Shown here piece by piece: positions 37,134-46,399 of a stretch of DNA of 64,000 bases (its first letter is position 1; every line of letters starts with the position of its first letter). The notes below the pieces were generated by a model. It was not told where the DNA came from and did not search any database. It saw only the letters and a program-made list of their open reading frames with translations. The translations under genes were made by a program, and so were the position numbers. Source of the DNA: Bdellovibrionales bacterium (lineage in GTDB: Bacteria > Bdellovibrionota > UBA1018 > CAIMNF01); contig CANNBJ010000001.1 in the NCBI GenBank assembly GCA_947502835.1, positions 496,001 to 560,000 on the forward strand, in the 5' to 3' direction.

Positions 37134-38716
37134 GACCGCACCTTTGCATTCAGCCTTCGGAACCAATCCTGATTCCGGTTGAAATACTCCACATAACTTG
37201 GAAAAACACGATCATAGACCGCACGATTCTCTTTGTTCGGGGAAAACACCCGTCTCACCCGGACAAGACTCTGGATCTGCTCCGGAGTCCTCTCCCCCAA
37301 GGCTATCCACGCGAGGGCCGCAGCACCCCTTGAGTTGGCAGAGAGCGGATCTTCCATCTGATGGATCTCCACTCCCAGCACATCGGAAAAAATCCCGGCC
37401 CACACCGCGGACTTCGCCCCGCCCCCGATAAAACGAACTCGATCAAAAGAGCGCCCGCAGAACCTTTCCGCATACCCTTTCAACCACCGGAGATTCATGG
37501 CAACTCCTTCCATGACCGCGCGCACGAGATGCTTCTGCTCATGCCGGAGCGAAAGATTCGCAAATCCCCCGCGAACATGATGAACATCAACGGGCGAGCG
37601 CTCCCCATTGAGCCACGGGAAAAATACCAACCCCTCCGCTCCCGCAGGAACGGATGCGGCCAACTGATCCATCCGCTCATATGTGTCAGGAGGGGCTGAA
37701 AAAGAACCGATGGAGTCCTCGGGAAATAAAATCCGGTTTTTCAGAAACTGAAGGGATGCTCCGGCTGTTTGCTGTTCATTCACAAGAAAATAGCGACCGG
37801 GCAAACCTGAGGGAATGCTCGTCATATTGTGGAAGAGATCCGTTTTCTTGTAGGGAACATGGCAAATCAGCCAAGCCGACGTCCCGACATACACATGGGG
37901 AACAAAATCCTGAATCGCCCCCGAACCAACAGCGGCCGAATGCAAGTCAGGGGTTCCGGCAATCACAATCGTATCCTCGGGGATGTGAAACTCCCGTGCA
38001 ACATCTGCCTTGATGCGTCCCAGAACGGAGTTTGTGGGCACAAGCTCCGGAAGCTTTTCGATGGGGATTCCACTCTTCCGGAGCAATCGCTCGGAATACC
38101 GGACGTTGTGGATGTCCCGATTGTCCGTGAGCCAATGAACCGTTATGGATTCAAACGAAGCACGGGCAAGTCCGCAAAAATAAAAGTTGAGATAATCCTT
38201 CGGCTCAAGAAACACCATCGTTTTCTCAAAGAGCTCCGGACGCGCTCTTTTCAGGTAAAGAATGTGCGAGATGGAATCCTTTCCGGAACGCGTCGGGCCT
38301 CCTCCTGTGATCCGGATCCAATCGAGGATCGCAAAAAGACCGTACCCATCCACTTTGGGAAATCCCTCGGTAAGCCTGGCTGCATCGGGAGCCCCCCGCG
38401 CATCCATCCACAGAATGGCATTCGAAAGCACCTCCCCCGACCTTCCGACCGGAACCGTGCCCGACCATTGGGCGGTTGCGTTCAAAGCACGGACCCGTGG
38501 AAACAGCTCAGGGCTTTTTTCATGGAGTTCATCCACTGCAGACCGGATGGCACGGATCCACTCTGCGGGGTCCTGTTCAACACCATTTTCTTCCTTGAAA
38601 ATCAGCTTCACTTCCCGAAATGTCGAAGCAAGAAGATTCAGGTCCCGGTCAAAAATCGACACCTTCGGACCGGAAGTTCCAAGATCAATCGTAAGAATGA
38701 GATCCTTTGAAACCAT
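37130..38716 (-). CDS. FGGY-family carbohydrate kinase (xylulokinase-like)
   Basis: LTIDLGTSGPKVSIFD, FFPWLNGERSP, FIGGGAKSAVWAGIFSDVLG; ATGA overlap with the lyase-like gene. Confidence 0.88.
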   Translation of the reverse strand: MVSKDLILTIDLGTSGPKVSIFDRDLNLLASTFREVKLIFKEENGVEQDPAEWIRAIRSAVDELHEKSPELFPRVRALNATAQWSGTVPVGRSGEVLSNAILWMDARGAPDAARLTEGFPKVDGYGLFAILDWIRITGGGPTRSGKDSISHILYLKRARPELFEKTMVFLEPKDYLNFYFCGLARASFESITVHWLTDNRDIHNVRYSERLLRKSGIPIEKLPELVPTNSVLGRIKADVAREFHIPEDTIVIAGTPDLHSAAVGSGAIQDFVPHVYVGTSAWLICHVPYKKTDLFHNMTSIPSGLPGRYFLVNEQQTAGASLQFLKNRILFPEDSIGSFSAPPDTYERMDQLAASVPAGAEGLVFFPWLNGERSPVDVHHVRGGFANLSLRHEQKHLVRAVMEGVAMNLRWLKGYAERFCGRSFDRVRFIGGGAKSAVWAGIFSDVLGVEIHQMEDPLSANSRGAAALAWIALGERTPEQIQSLVRVRRVFSPNKENRAVYDRVFPSYVEYFNRNQDWFRRLNAKVRS

Positions 38717-38790
38717 AAGTACAGTTTATGGATTTCAAAATCGTTGAGCCAGCCTTTTCTTTTTCGGGGGCACACCGCCGAAAAACCCAT

Positions 38791-39504
38791 TCAAACCAAG
38801 CGGATCCCCGTGACACGGATTCGTCCACCCGGGAGGATTTCCCAATGGATGTCATTTCCCATCAAACGAAATGCAAATCGTTTTCCGGAGGACGCCGTGT
38901 CACCGATCGGCGTATGTTCCCTTTGGGATCTTGGCCTCGGGTCCCACTCGAGCACGCCGATGATCAAGTCCAAAATTCCAAGCCTCTCCGCCTGATCGCG
39001 CGCCTCTGCACCAAACTCGACCGGATACCGCTCAACCTCGCCGATGGCCCAGCCACTTGAGGCATCCTCCACTTGATCCGCATAGGGAAGATAAGGCTTC
39101 AGATCCAGAAGCGGACTTCCATCCAGAATGTCCACACCGCTGACCCTGAGCTCCGCACTCCCGTCCTTTGAAAAACGAATCTCCTCAAGCTTGACAACCG
39201 ACATCCCGATCGGATTCGGACGATGCGGCGAGCGGGATGCAAACACCCCGACTCTCGAAGGCGCATCGAGCCTTGGCGGCTGGATGGTGGGACGCCACAA
39301 ATCGGGATGACGTTCATTCTGCGCCTTGTGAAAAAGATAAATGAGCCAAAGATGACTGAATCCGGAAAGGTGAAGAAAACAATCCGGGTGGGAGAATTCA
39401 GGATGGAGCCGAACAATCCCATGCGCTTCCTTGACCATCAGGGATTGCCTTGGAACCCCGAATTTTTCGTGGAAACATGTCGAAATGAAGCCAATCGGTT
39501 TCAT
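38791..39504 (-). CDS. trmO: TrmO (TsaA-like) tRNA t6A37 N6-methyltransferase
   Basis: MKPIGFISTCF, FSHLWLIYLFH, VGVFASRSPHRPNPIGMSVVKL. Confidence 0.92.
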   Translation of the reverse strand: MKPIGFISTCFHEKFGVPRQSLMVKEAHGIVRLHPEFSHPDCFLHLSGFSHLWLIYLFHKAQNERHPDLWRPTIQPPRLDAPSRVGVFASRSPHRPNPIGMSVVKLEEIRFSKDGSAELRVSGVDILDGSPLLDLKPYLPYADQVEDASSGWAIGEVERYPVEFGAEARDQAERLGILDLIIGVLEWDPRPRSQREHTPIGDTASSGKRFAFRLMGNDIHWEILPGGRIRVTGIRLV

Positions 39505-40712
39505 GAAGCGCCCCTCACTTTGGTCTTCCATGTGGGAATAGCCATCAGCGAAAGCAGGGCCGAGAACACCCCGAAAGCACCGATCACTCCACGAACCCCG
39601 AAACTCTTGAAAAGAATCGGCGAAGCCAGAGTGAACACCAGCGTGCACAGTGAATCAAGAATCATTCGCAACCGAACGACAGGGGTGATGGACCTGTGAG
39701 GGAACCGATCCTGAATCATCTCAAGAAAGGGAGTATCGTTCATGGGTCCGCCCACCGCACAAAGCGCCGAAAAAAAACAAATCCAAGGAAGAGTGGAAGA
39801 CAAGGAGATCATAAGAAAAGATACTCCGATAAACCCGAACCCGATGTACACCCAAGGTTCGGAATGCTTCCGGTGAATGTTTCCAAAGACGAGAGCCGAG
39901 CTGATATTCCCGACACCGTAGGACGCCATGATCCAACCAAAGGCCTTGAGGCCCTCCTGTTCAAGACCTCTTGCAAGCAAAGCAAGACCGACTCCATACA
40001 CAACGCCCCAGGGCCCTGAGCCCAATGTCTTGACCAGAAGTGCCCTGAAAATGTCGGGGTGCTTTCGCACCTCCCGGAAGGTCCGGATGACTCCCATTTT
40101 CTTCGGGATTTCCCGCCCACGCATGCACCCTTCATCATAGTTTCGATGCAGGGAGCGAATCAGAAGTGCCGAAAAAATGAAGCTGACCGCATCCAGGGTG
40201 AAAAAATGAAAAACCGGAATCACGCCGGAAAGCATACTCACCAAAACAGGACCCGCAACCCTCGCAAGACGATAGGTGGTCGACATCAGACCGTTTCCGG
40301 CACGAAGGAGCCTTGGCTGGGTGACAAGTACGGAAATGGAACTCAGAAGCGCGGGCTCAAAATAAGTCCCGAGGGCGGCCATGGCAATCGTAACAGCGGC
40401 CAGAATGGGATACGAGTTGATCCCGCAGAGAAAGAACCCCACCGGAATGAGCACCAGAATCGCCCGCAACAGGTCAACCGCAATCAGGGTGGCATCAGGC
40501 CGGAATCGATCAGCAAGATGGCCAAAGAAAAACCCGAACGCAAGTCCTGCTGCGAGCTGCATGGAGGCAAGGTAGCCGGTGTCCGCTCCGAGAACCCCCA
40601 CTGCAAGCCATATGAAGGCGATCTTGAACAGCTCATCCCCGATCGCAGACCCCACCTGCCCAAGCCAAAGCTTGCGAAGAGGCCGATTCCGAAAGCCCTC
40701 CATCATCAGCAT
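39501..40712 (-). CDS. MFS transporter
   Basis: About 12 TM segments; FGHLADRFRPD loop motif. Confidence 0.85.
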   Translation of the reverse strand: MLMMEGFRNRPLRKLWLGQVGSAIGDELFKIAFIWLAVGVLGADTGYLASMQLAAGLAFGFFFGHLADRFRPDATLIAVDLLRAILVLIPVGFFLCGINSYPILAAVTIAMAALGTYFEPALLSSISVLVTQPRLLRAGNGLMSTTYRLARVAGPVLVSMLSGVIPVFHFFTLDAVSFIFSALLIRSLHRNYDEGCMRGREIPKKMGVIRTFREVRKHPDIFRALLVKTLGSGPWGVVYGVGLALLARGLEQEGLKAFGWIMASYGVGNISSALVFGNIHRKHSEPWVYIGFGFIGVSFLMISLSSTLPWICFFSALCAVGGPMNDTPFLEMIQDRFPHRSITPVVRLRMILDSLCTLVFTLASPILFKSFGVRGVIGAFGVFSALLSLMAIPTWKTKVRGAS

Positions 40713-41639
40713 TCAAAGCTTCCTTTTCACTGAAAAGGGCAACCCCTCGGGGCGCAAGACGGCCAACCGTGCCTGAATCCAAAGAGCGAGCGCACGGCCT
40801 TGTCGGGGCTCAAGCATCACCACAAGAAGAGACATCATGATCCACTCGAACAGTGGAATGTTCATCGTGTACTCGATCCCGAGGTGGAGAAGCACTCCTG
40901 CGAGAATCACAGGAACCCGGAGCGGTTTGAACCAAATCAACGTGCCCAGTGCAAACTCGATGATCAGGCTGCCCCAGGTTGTCGCACGAATGGCCCAGAG
41001 ATGGTCAAAGACGTACGGAAGGGGAAACCGCTCAAAGTCCCACAAGCGGGACGTGTAGTAGGTTGCCTCCCCGTACGCCCATGCTCTTCCTTCTAATTTG
41101 TAAAAACAAGTTGAGAAATAAAGAAAGGAAATCTGCAGCTGAATCAACCGCTGGGCCCAAGGCATCTCAAGACGGGGCACGCGTGGCGCGAGTCCGGCTC
41201 CCCGTGAAAAATACCGGTCCAAGGAAAACGCTTTGCCCGCCTGACTGAAGCCAAGATGGAACAGCATCAATCGCAAGACCGTGTCTCCGGAGTTCAGGAT
41301 CAAGGGATTGTAGTAATGCAGCGAGCTCAGGGTGATGAATCCGATCCATGCGGAACTTCGTGTGAAAAAACCGAAAAGAAGAGAGATCGCGGAACAGAGA
41401 TGGAGCCAGAGAATCCAGGTACTGTTGAACAGTGTCGGCTTGAAGAATGAAAAGAGGTTTGAGCCTTGGAACCCGGACGGCCCCCAATACTCGACCACTC
41501 CCTTTTCGCCAAAGAAATCGGGAAGATCAGGGACCAAAAGGAGCGCATTGAAGATCAACATGATCGAAATCAGAATGCGAAACAGGGCGATCCCCTCGAC
41601 CGGTTCTTTCCGAAAGAGAAACTTGTGGAGGAAATTCAC
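40713..41639 (-). CDS. HTTM / vitamin-K-dependent gamma-carboxylase-like membrane protein
   Basis: ALFRILISIMLIFNALLL, SALHY-like SSLHYYNPLILNSGDTVLRLMLFHLGFSQAGKAFSLDR, QLQISFLYFSTCFYKLEG. Confidence 0.8.
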   Translation of the reverse strand: MNFLHKFLFRKEPVEGIALFRILISIMLIFNALLLVPDLPDFFGEKGVVEYWGPSGFQGSNLFSFFKPTLFNSTWILWLHLCSAISLLFGFFTRSSAWIGFITLSSLHYYNPLILNSGDTVLRLMLFHLGFSQAGKAFSLDRYFSRGAGLAPRVPRLEMPWAQRLIQLQISFLYFSTCFYKLEGRAWAYGEATYYTSRLWDFERFPLPYVFDHLWAIRATTWGSLIIEFALGTLIWFKPLRVPVILAGVLLHLGIEYTMNIPLFEWIMMSLLVVMLEPRQGRALALWIQARLAVLRPEGLPFSVKRKL

Positions 41640-42241
41640 AAATCCTCCTCCCGGATGGCTTGCGTATGAAATTTGAATTTTTCGAGCTTTTCATCGGGAA
41701 TCCGGTACCCGGTCGGGACGAACTCCTTGAGGGGGTCCTTGATCAGGGTCCAGTGACGCCACAACGAAACCTCGACGGGGATCCCTCCTCCTGAATCGCG
41801 GGCAAGGCGCGCCACATATCGGGCGGTCGACGGCCAAACTGCCTTGTGGTCGTCTGTTCGAACATTGTCGAGGGCCCATTTCCGGTAGCGTTCCTTGAAG
41901 AAACGCTCCACAAGGCTCATCTGTGACATTCGCGGCAGATCAAAAAAGCGAACCGAGCCATCGCGGAACTTCACTTCAGCGCGGATGAAGGCATTGATGC
42001 TCGAGGGCTCCGGCGCAAACATCGACCAGTTCTGGCCAAGATTGAAAAACCGGACATAACTTCGAAAGGGGGCTGCCACCACTTCCCGAACTGGAGAAAT
42101 CCTGGGAAACTCGCACAAAAAAATCGCAAGGCAATGAAACACACAAAAGCACCCGATCCAGAATCTTGAATCCCGCAGGGTCTTGGAAATCTTGCTCATC
42201 CAAGAAACCTCTGCTTCTCCTCGGGAGTTGGAATCCGGCAC
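41636..42241 (-). CDS. HTTM-associated membrane protein
   Basis: N-terminal TM; FNLGQNWSMFAPEP; 4-nt overlap with the HTTM gene. Confidence 0.65.
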   Translation of the reverse strand: MPDSNSRGEAEVSWMSKISKTLRDSRFWIGCFCVFHCLAIFLCEFPRISPVREVVAAPFRSYVRFFNLGQNWSMFAPEPSSINAFIRAEVKFRDGSVRFFDLPRMSQMSLVERFFKERYRKWALDNVRTDDHKAVWPSTARYVARLARDSGGGIPVEVSLWRHWTLIKDPLKEFVPTGYRIPDEKLEKFKFHTQAIREEDL

Positions 42242-42612
42242 TGCTCAAGACGTCCGAAGATCCGGTACCGGATTCTTGCGACCAGCCGGTACAACGGATC
42301 CGCCATCCACGCGGGAATCAACAAAAAAGACTTGAGGAAGGACCAGGGAGCCGGCAGATATCCCAAAACACGAAACACCGCCCGTGATCTTCGATACACT
42401 CTTCCATTCGCCAACAGGTACACCGTGCTCAGCTCTTTGATTTCATCCGGTGAAACCCCGTGCTTCTCGAGCAGACTCCGTGCAAGATCCGACTGAAGTG
42501 CCACGAAGTGGATTTTCCCACCGGAATCCCGGGCCAATAAAAACTGAATAAGATGGTCGCACAATCCACAAAGTCCGTCGAAAAACAAAATCGGATGGGA
42601 ATGGCGCGACAT
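42196..42612 (-). CDS. DCC-family thiol-disulfide oxidoreductase-like protein
   Basis: PILFFDGLCGLCDHLIQFLLARD, FVALQSDLARSLLE. Confidence 0.88.
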   Translation of the reverse strand: MSRHSHPILFFDGLCGLCDHLIQFLLARDSGGKIHFVALQSDLARSLLEKHGVSPDEIKELSTVYLLANGRVYRRSRAVFRVLGYLPAPWSFLKSFLLIPAWMADPLYRLVARIRYRIFGRLEQCRIPTPEEKQRFLG

Positions 42613-42655
42613 GTCTTGAGTTTACCCCAGAGGGCTCGGGGATTGAAATCATAAA

Positions 42656-44194
42656 ATGCTCCTGCTAAAATCCTCCGCTGTGAAAACCAAAGCTCTGATC
42701 GCAGCATGCCCCTTTTTCTTACTCTTGTCCCTGAACCTCCCCTTTCGGGCGTTTTCCCAAGCCCCGGAGCGGGGCTTCTCCGAACTGGTGAAACGGATCG
42801 GAGGCGGTGTCGTGAACATCTCCACTTTCGCAAAACCGAAACTTCCGCGCCGCGGTCCGCCCAATGGCTTTCAGGGACCTCTCGATCCCAACGACCCGTT
42901 TCGGAATTTTTTTGAGGAATTTTTCGGCGGTCGAATGCCGGGCCCTCGGGGGGAATCCCCTCCTCCTCCCCAAGGCCGGCCTCAAAAGTCCCAACCCTTT
43001 GCACTTGGAACGGGCTTCGTGATCGATGAATCCGGGCTGATCCTTACCAATCACCATGTCATCGGCGGGGCCGAAGAGGTGAAAATCCAGTTCAACGAGG
43101 ACGAGGACTACATTGCAGCCGACATCATCGGGCGGGATCCCGAGCTCGATGTTGCGCTTCTGAGTGTGAAAACCAACAAAAAACTCATTCCGATCCCCCT
43201 CGGGGATTCCGACCGGATCGAGGTCGGCGAATATGTGCTTGCGATCGGAAATCCGCTTGGGTACGGCCACACGGTCACCCATGGGATCCTTTCCGCAAAA
43301 GAGCGGAAGGCCCCCGAAATGCGTCTGGCAAAATACCTGCAAACGGATGCATCCATCAATCCGGGGAACAGCGGGGGCCCCCTGCTCAATATGAGAGGCG
43401 AGGTTGTCGGAATCAACAATGCGATCGACGCGCGCGCACAGGGAATCGGATTTGCGATTCCGATCAATACCGTGAAACAGGTCCTGCCGCAGTTGAAAAC
43501 AAAGGGCACTGTTTCAAGGGGGTATCTCGGCGTGAGTGCGGGAGAGGTGAGCGAAGAAATGGCCGCCCAACTTGAACTCCCCGCGGGCACCAAAGGGGTG
43601 ATGGTTGCAGAGGTGGTCCCCGGCGAGGCTGCAGACCGTGCCGGACTCAAGCCCTATGATGTCATTACCAGTGTCAATGGAGAGAAGGTGAACTCCCCGA
43701 TTGATCTCACGACCCGAATCACTGCCGTAAAGGTGGGGGATTCGGCTGAGATCCGGTTTTTTCGAAAGGGAAAGGAAAAGTCCCTCAAGGTGAAGCTCGG
43801 AGAACGGCCGCGCCAGTTTGCAGGGGATGAACCCGCACCCCGTCCCGGAGCGGAGCGGAAAAGCAAATCCCGTGAAAGCGCGATGAAAGAATGGGGGTTC
43901 GAAGCAGAAGAGATGAACGAATCGCTTGCGCGTGACTTCGGAATTCCCTCCGATGCGGCAAAGAAGATCAAGGGTGTGATCGTGACTGACCTTGCCTTCG
44001 GAAAAGCCGCGGCAGAATCAGGACTGAATCGGGGTGATCTGATTCTTGATGTGGGCGGAAAAGAGGTGAAAACCCTCTCCAACCTTGAGGAGGCACTCCG
44101 CTCGGTCAAGGGGAACTCGATCATGGTGAGGGTTAGAAAACCTGCCCCGCAAGGCGATGGCCCGGTGAATGTGATCGTTCTGAAAAAGGAATAG
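42656..44194 (+). CDS. degP: DegP/HtrA-family serine protease Do, two PDZ domains
   Basis: TNHHVIGGA, DPELDVALL, NPGNSGGPLLNMRGEVVGIN; two PDZ regions. Confidence 0.93.
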   Translation: MLLLKSSAVKTKALIAACPFFLLLSLNLPFRAFSQAPERGFSELVKRIGGGVVNISTFAKPKLPRRGPPNGFQGPLDPNDPFRNFFEEFFGGRMPGPRGESPPPPQGRPQKSQPFALGTGFVIDESGLILTNHHVIGGAEEVKIQFNEDEDYIAADIIGRDPELDVALLSVKTNKKLIPIPLGDSDRIEVGEYVLAIGNPLGYGHTVTHGILSAKERKAPEMRLAKYLQTDASINPGNSGGPLLNMRGEVVGINNAIDARAQGIGFAIPINTVKQVLPQLKTKGTVSRGYLGVSAGEVSEEMAAQLELPAGTKGVMVAEVVPGEAADRAGLKPYDVITSVNGEKVNSPIDLTTRITAVKVGDSAEIRFFRKGKEKSLKVKLGERPRQFAGDEPAPRPGAERKSKSRESAMKEWGFEAEEMNESLARDFGIPSDAAKKIKGVIVTDLAFGKAAAESGLNRGDLILDVGGKEVKTLSNLEEALRSVKGNSIMVRVRKPAPQGDGPVNVIVLKKE

Positions 44195-44230
44195 CCTCGG
44201 ATCGGCTCCGATGGAGCGATCCGAGGCTAT
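44191..44230. terminator. Hairpin overlapping the degP stop codon
   Basis: ATAGCCTCGGATCG-gctccgatggag-CGATCCGAGGCTAT; no T-tract. Confidence 0.55.
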
Positions 44231-44257
44231 GGAACATCTTCGTGCCGGGACGGCCTC

Positions 44258-44680
44258 TTAGTTGTTGCTCTCGGGAGTGCCTTCGGAGGAAGAGGAGGAC
44301 CCGGAACTGCCCGGGGTGGAGTCTTCAGGCTTGATTGCATTCCGGATTTCCTGCTTGCTCGCCTTCAGATCGCCTTTGATCTCGGTGCGCTCTTCCTTGG
44401 TGATTTTCCCATCCGCCATCGCTGCCGCTTTTTTGGCTTGGATCGCATCCACATTGCTGTTCAGTTGATTGGCTTGGTCTTGGGTGATCTTGCCCTTATC
44501 AAGTGCCCGCTGGATATGGCCCTTTTGGCGTTCAATCCGTGCTGCAGCCCCAGGCATTCCGCGCTTTCTCTGCCCATGGTTCCCGCCACCATGCCCACCG
44601 CGTCCTTCCCGAGCGATTGCGGGACTGGAAATTGCGATCAGGGCCACACCCAGAACAAGTTTGGTAAAAATTGATTTCAT
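44258..44680 (-). CDS. Hypothetical secreted protein
   Basis: Signal peptide MKSIFTKLVLGVALIAISSPAIA, charged helical body, Ser-rich tail. Confidence 0.65.
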   Translation of the reverse strand: MKSIFTKLVLGVALIAISSPAIAREGRGGHGGGNHGQRKRGMPGAAARIERQKGHIQRALDKGKITQDQANQLNSNVDAIQAKKAAAMADGKITKEERTEIKGDLKASKQEIRNAIKPEDSTPGSSGSSSSSEGTPESNN

Positions 44681-44807
44681 TGAAGTTTCTCCTATCGGTT
44701 CAGTTTAGGGCGTTTTGCCCGTTTGCGCAATCAAACGGATGCGGATCCCGAAAGTTGCAAAAAAATTCGGGTGCCCCGTGGATTTGAAAGCGCTAGGATC
44801 AAAATTC

Positions 44808-45383
44808 ATGAAACTTTTGAAGGGCATCCCCGTTTCATCTGATGTGAAGAGCGACGAGGATCTGATGATTCTGGTACAGCAAAACCATCGGGACGCCTTT
44901 GACACGCTCTACGAAAAATACAAAAGGCCGATCATGAGCTACATCTACTCCATGACCCTGAATCGCGATCAAGCGGAAGATCTCACCCAAGAAACCTTTC
45001 TGAAGCTGTTCCGCGCTCGCGGCACCTATCAGGCCTCGGCCAAGCTGAGTACGTTTCTTTGGACCATCGCAAAACACACCACATTTGATCACCTTGCCAA
45101 AAAGCGGGAGCTGGCAAACACGACCGAAGAAATGCCCGAATCCATCGATGACGGCCCCCTCGCCGATGAGGCTTTGGAACTTGAGGCGGATGAGGCCCGG
45201 GTTCGTGAATGCCTTTCCCGTTTAAGCCCGCGCGCCCGGCAAATCGTGAATCTCCGGATCTTCAGCGAGGAATCCTATGAATCGATTTCCCGCATCACCT
45301 CTGAAACGGAAAGCACGGTAAAGACCATCCTGCACAGAAGCAAATCCAGCCTCGTGGATTGCTTCAAAAGGGGGCAGACATGA
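44808..45383 (+). CDS. ECF-type RNA polymerase sigma factor
   Basis: DAFDTLYEKYKRPIMSYIYSMTLNRDQAEDLTQETFLKLF; region 4 LSPRARQIVNLRIFSEESYESIS. Confidence 0.9.
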   Translation: MKLLKGIPVSSDVKSDEDLMILVQQNHRDAFDTLYEKYKRPIMSYIYSMTLNRDQAEDLTQETFLKLFRARGTYQASAKLSTFLWTIAKHTTFDHLAKKRELANTTEEMPESIDDGPLADEALELEADEARVRECLSRLSPRARQIVNLRIFSEESYESISRITSETESTVKTILHRSKSSLVDCFKRGQT

Positions 45384-45727
45384 GTATTTTTGATCAAATG
45401 CGCACAAAACTTGAAGTGGAACCCTCCCGTCACTTCGATCAAAGAATGCGCCAAACCATCGATTGGGAGCTCGGCATCGAGCCGCACCGGGAACGCCCCC
45501 GGTTTTCCGGTCTTCGCATGGCCCTTGCCACCGCTGTGGCGGCAAGTCTTGTCTTCGGGTATTTCCGGCTGAACCAAGCTCCTTTTTTTGGTGAGGGCGC
45601 GATTGTTTCGGAAAATATCGAGTTTCTCAGAAACATGGAAACCCTGGGGGCTGTCGATGATGAAGAGGATCTGATCAGTGCATCCGAGGAGGAGTGGGCA
45701 TTGGTTCTGGAGGAATCTGAATCATGA
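45380..45727 (+). CDS. Putative anti-sigma-like single-TM protein
   Basis: ATGA overlap with the sigma factor gene; one TM (MALATAVAASLVFGYF). Confidence 0.55.
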   Translation: MSIFDQMRTKLEVEPSRHFDQRMRQTIDWELGIEPHRERPRFSGLRMALATAVAASLVFGYFRLNQAPFFGEGAIVSENIEFLRNMETLGAVDDEEDLISASEEEWALVLEESES

Positions 45728-45936
45728 TCCGCATCCCTTTTCTCTTCCTTCTGCTTTTCCTCCCGAAACCATCCTTTGGTGCGGACGAGGACCAGGAAAT
45801 CCTGCGTGATCTTGATTTCTTTAGATCATTGCATTTGGTGAAACAGGTGGATGAGCCGTTCCGGGAATCCGAGGAATCCCTCTCCCCGAAACTGCCGTTT
45901 TCAAATAAAAACGAGGTGAACCATGAAGCCCGCTGA
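45724..45936 (+). CDS. Hypothetical secreted protein
   Basis: Signal peptide IPFLFLLLFLPKPSFG; overlaps both neighbours. Confidence 0.55.
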   Translation: MIRIPFLFLLLFLPKPSFGADEDQEILRDLDFFRSLHLVKQVDEPFRESEESLSPKLPFSNKNEVNHEAR

Positions 45937-46324
45937 ATTCAAGCATCCCTTGAGGATTCTTTTGGCCTGGATCGTGATTTCGTTGTGCTCCACCCCGCTG
46001 CACTCGCATGCAGAGGAGGCACGCCCGCAAGAAGAGTGGAACAAGCTGAGCGAAACCGAAAAGGAGCAGATCCGACAGAACTTTCGCGAATGGAAGCAAC
46101 TCACCCCCGAGGAGCGTTCGGAGCTGAAAGAACGCTACCAAAGGTTCCGCAACCTTCCTCCCGAGCGAAAAGCCGAACTCAAACGCCGCTTCGAGAGGTA
46201 TCGATCACTGAGTCCTGAGCAAAAGAAAGAGCTGAAAGACCGCATCAAACGCTTCCAGCGGCTTCCAAAGGAAGAGCGCTCACGCCGGATCGAGAGAATT
46301 CGCGAACGAAGAAATCGCCGTTGA
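45923..46324 (+). CDS. DUF3106-like protein
   Basis: Repeated W/F-xxLTPEER and LPPERKAEL / LSPEQKKEL units. Confidence 0.7.
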   Translation: MKPAEFKHPLRILLAWIVISLCSTPLHSHAEEARPQEEWNKLSETEKEQIRQNFREWKQLTPEERSELKERYQRFRNLPPERKAELKRRFERYRSLSPEQKKELKDRIKRFQRLPKEERSRRIERIRERRNRR

Positions 46325-46399
46325 ATTGCACCGCCAAATTCACACGCTTGAGATAAATGCTTACGGTTTTGTCAATTCTGTGCGACACTCGCGTCTCCC

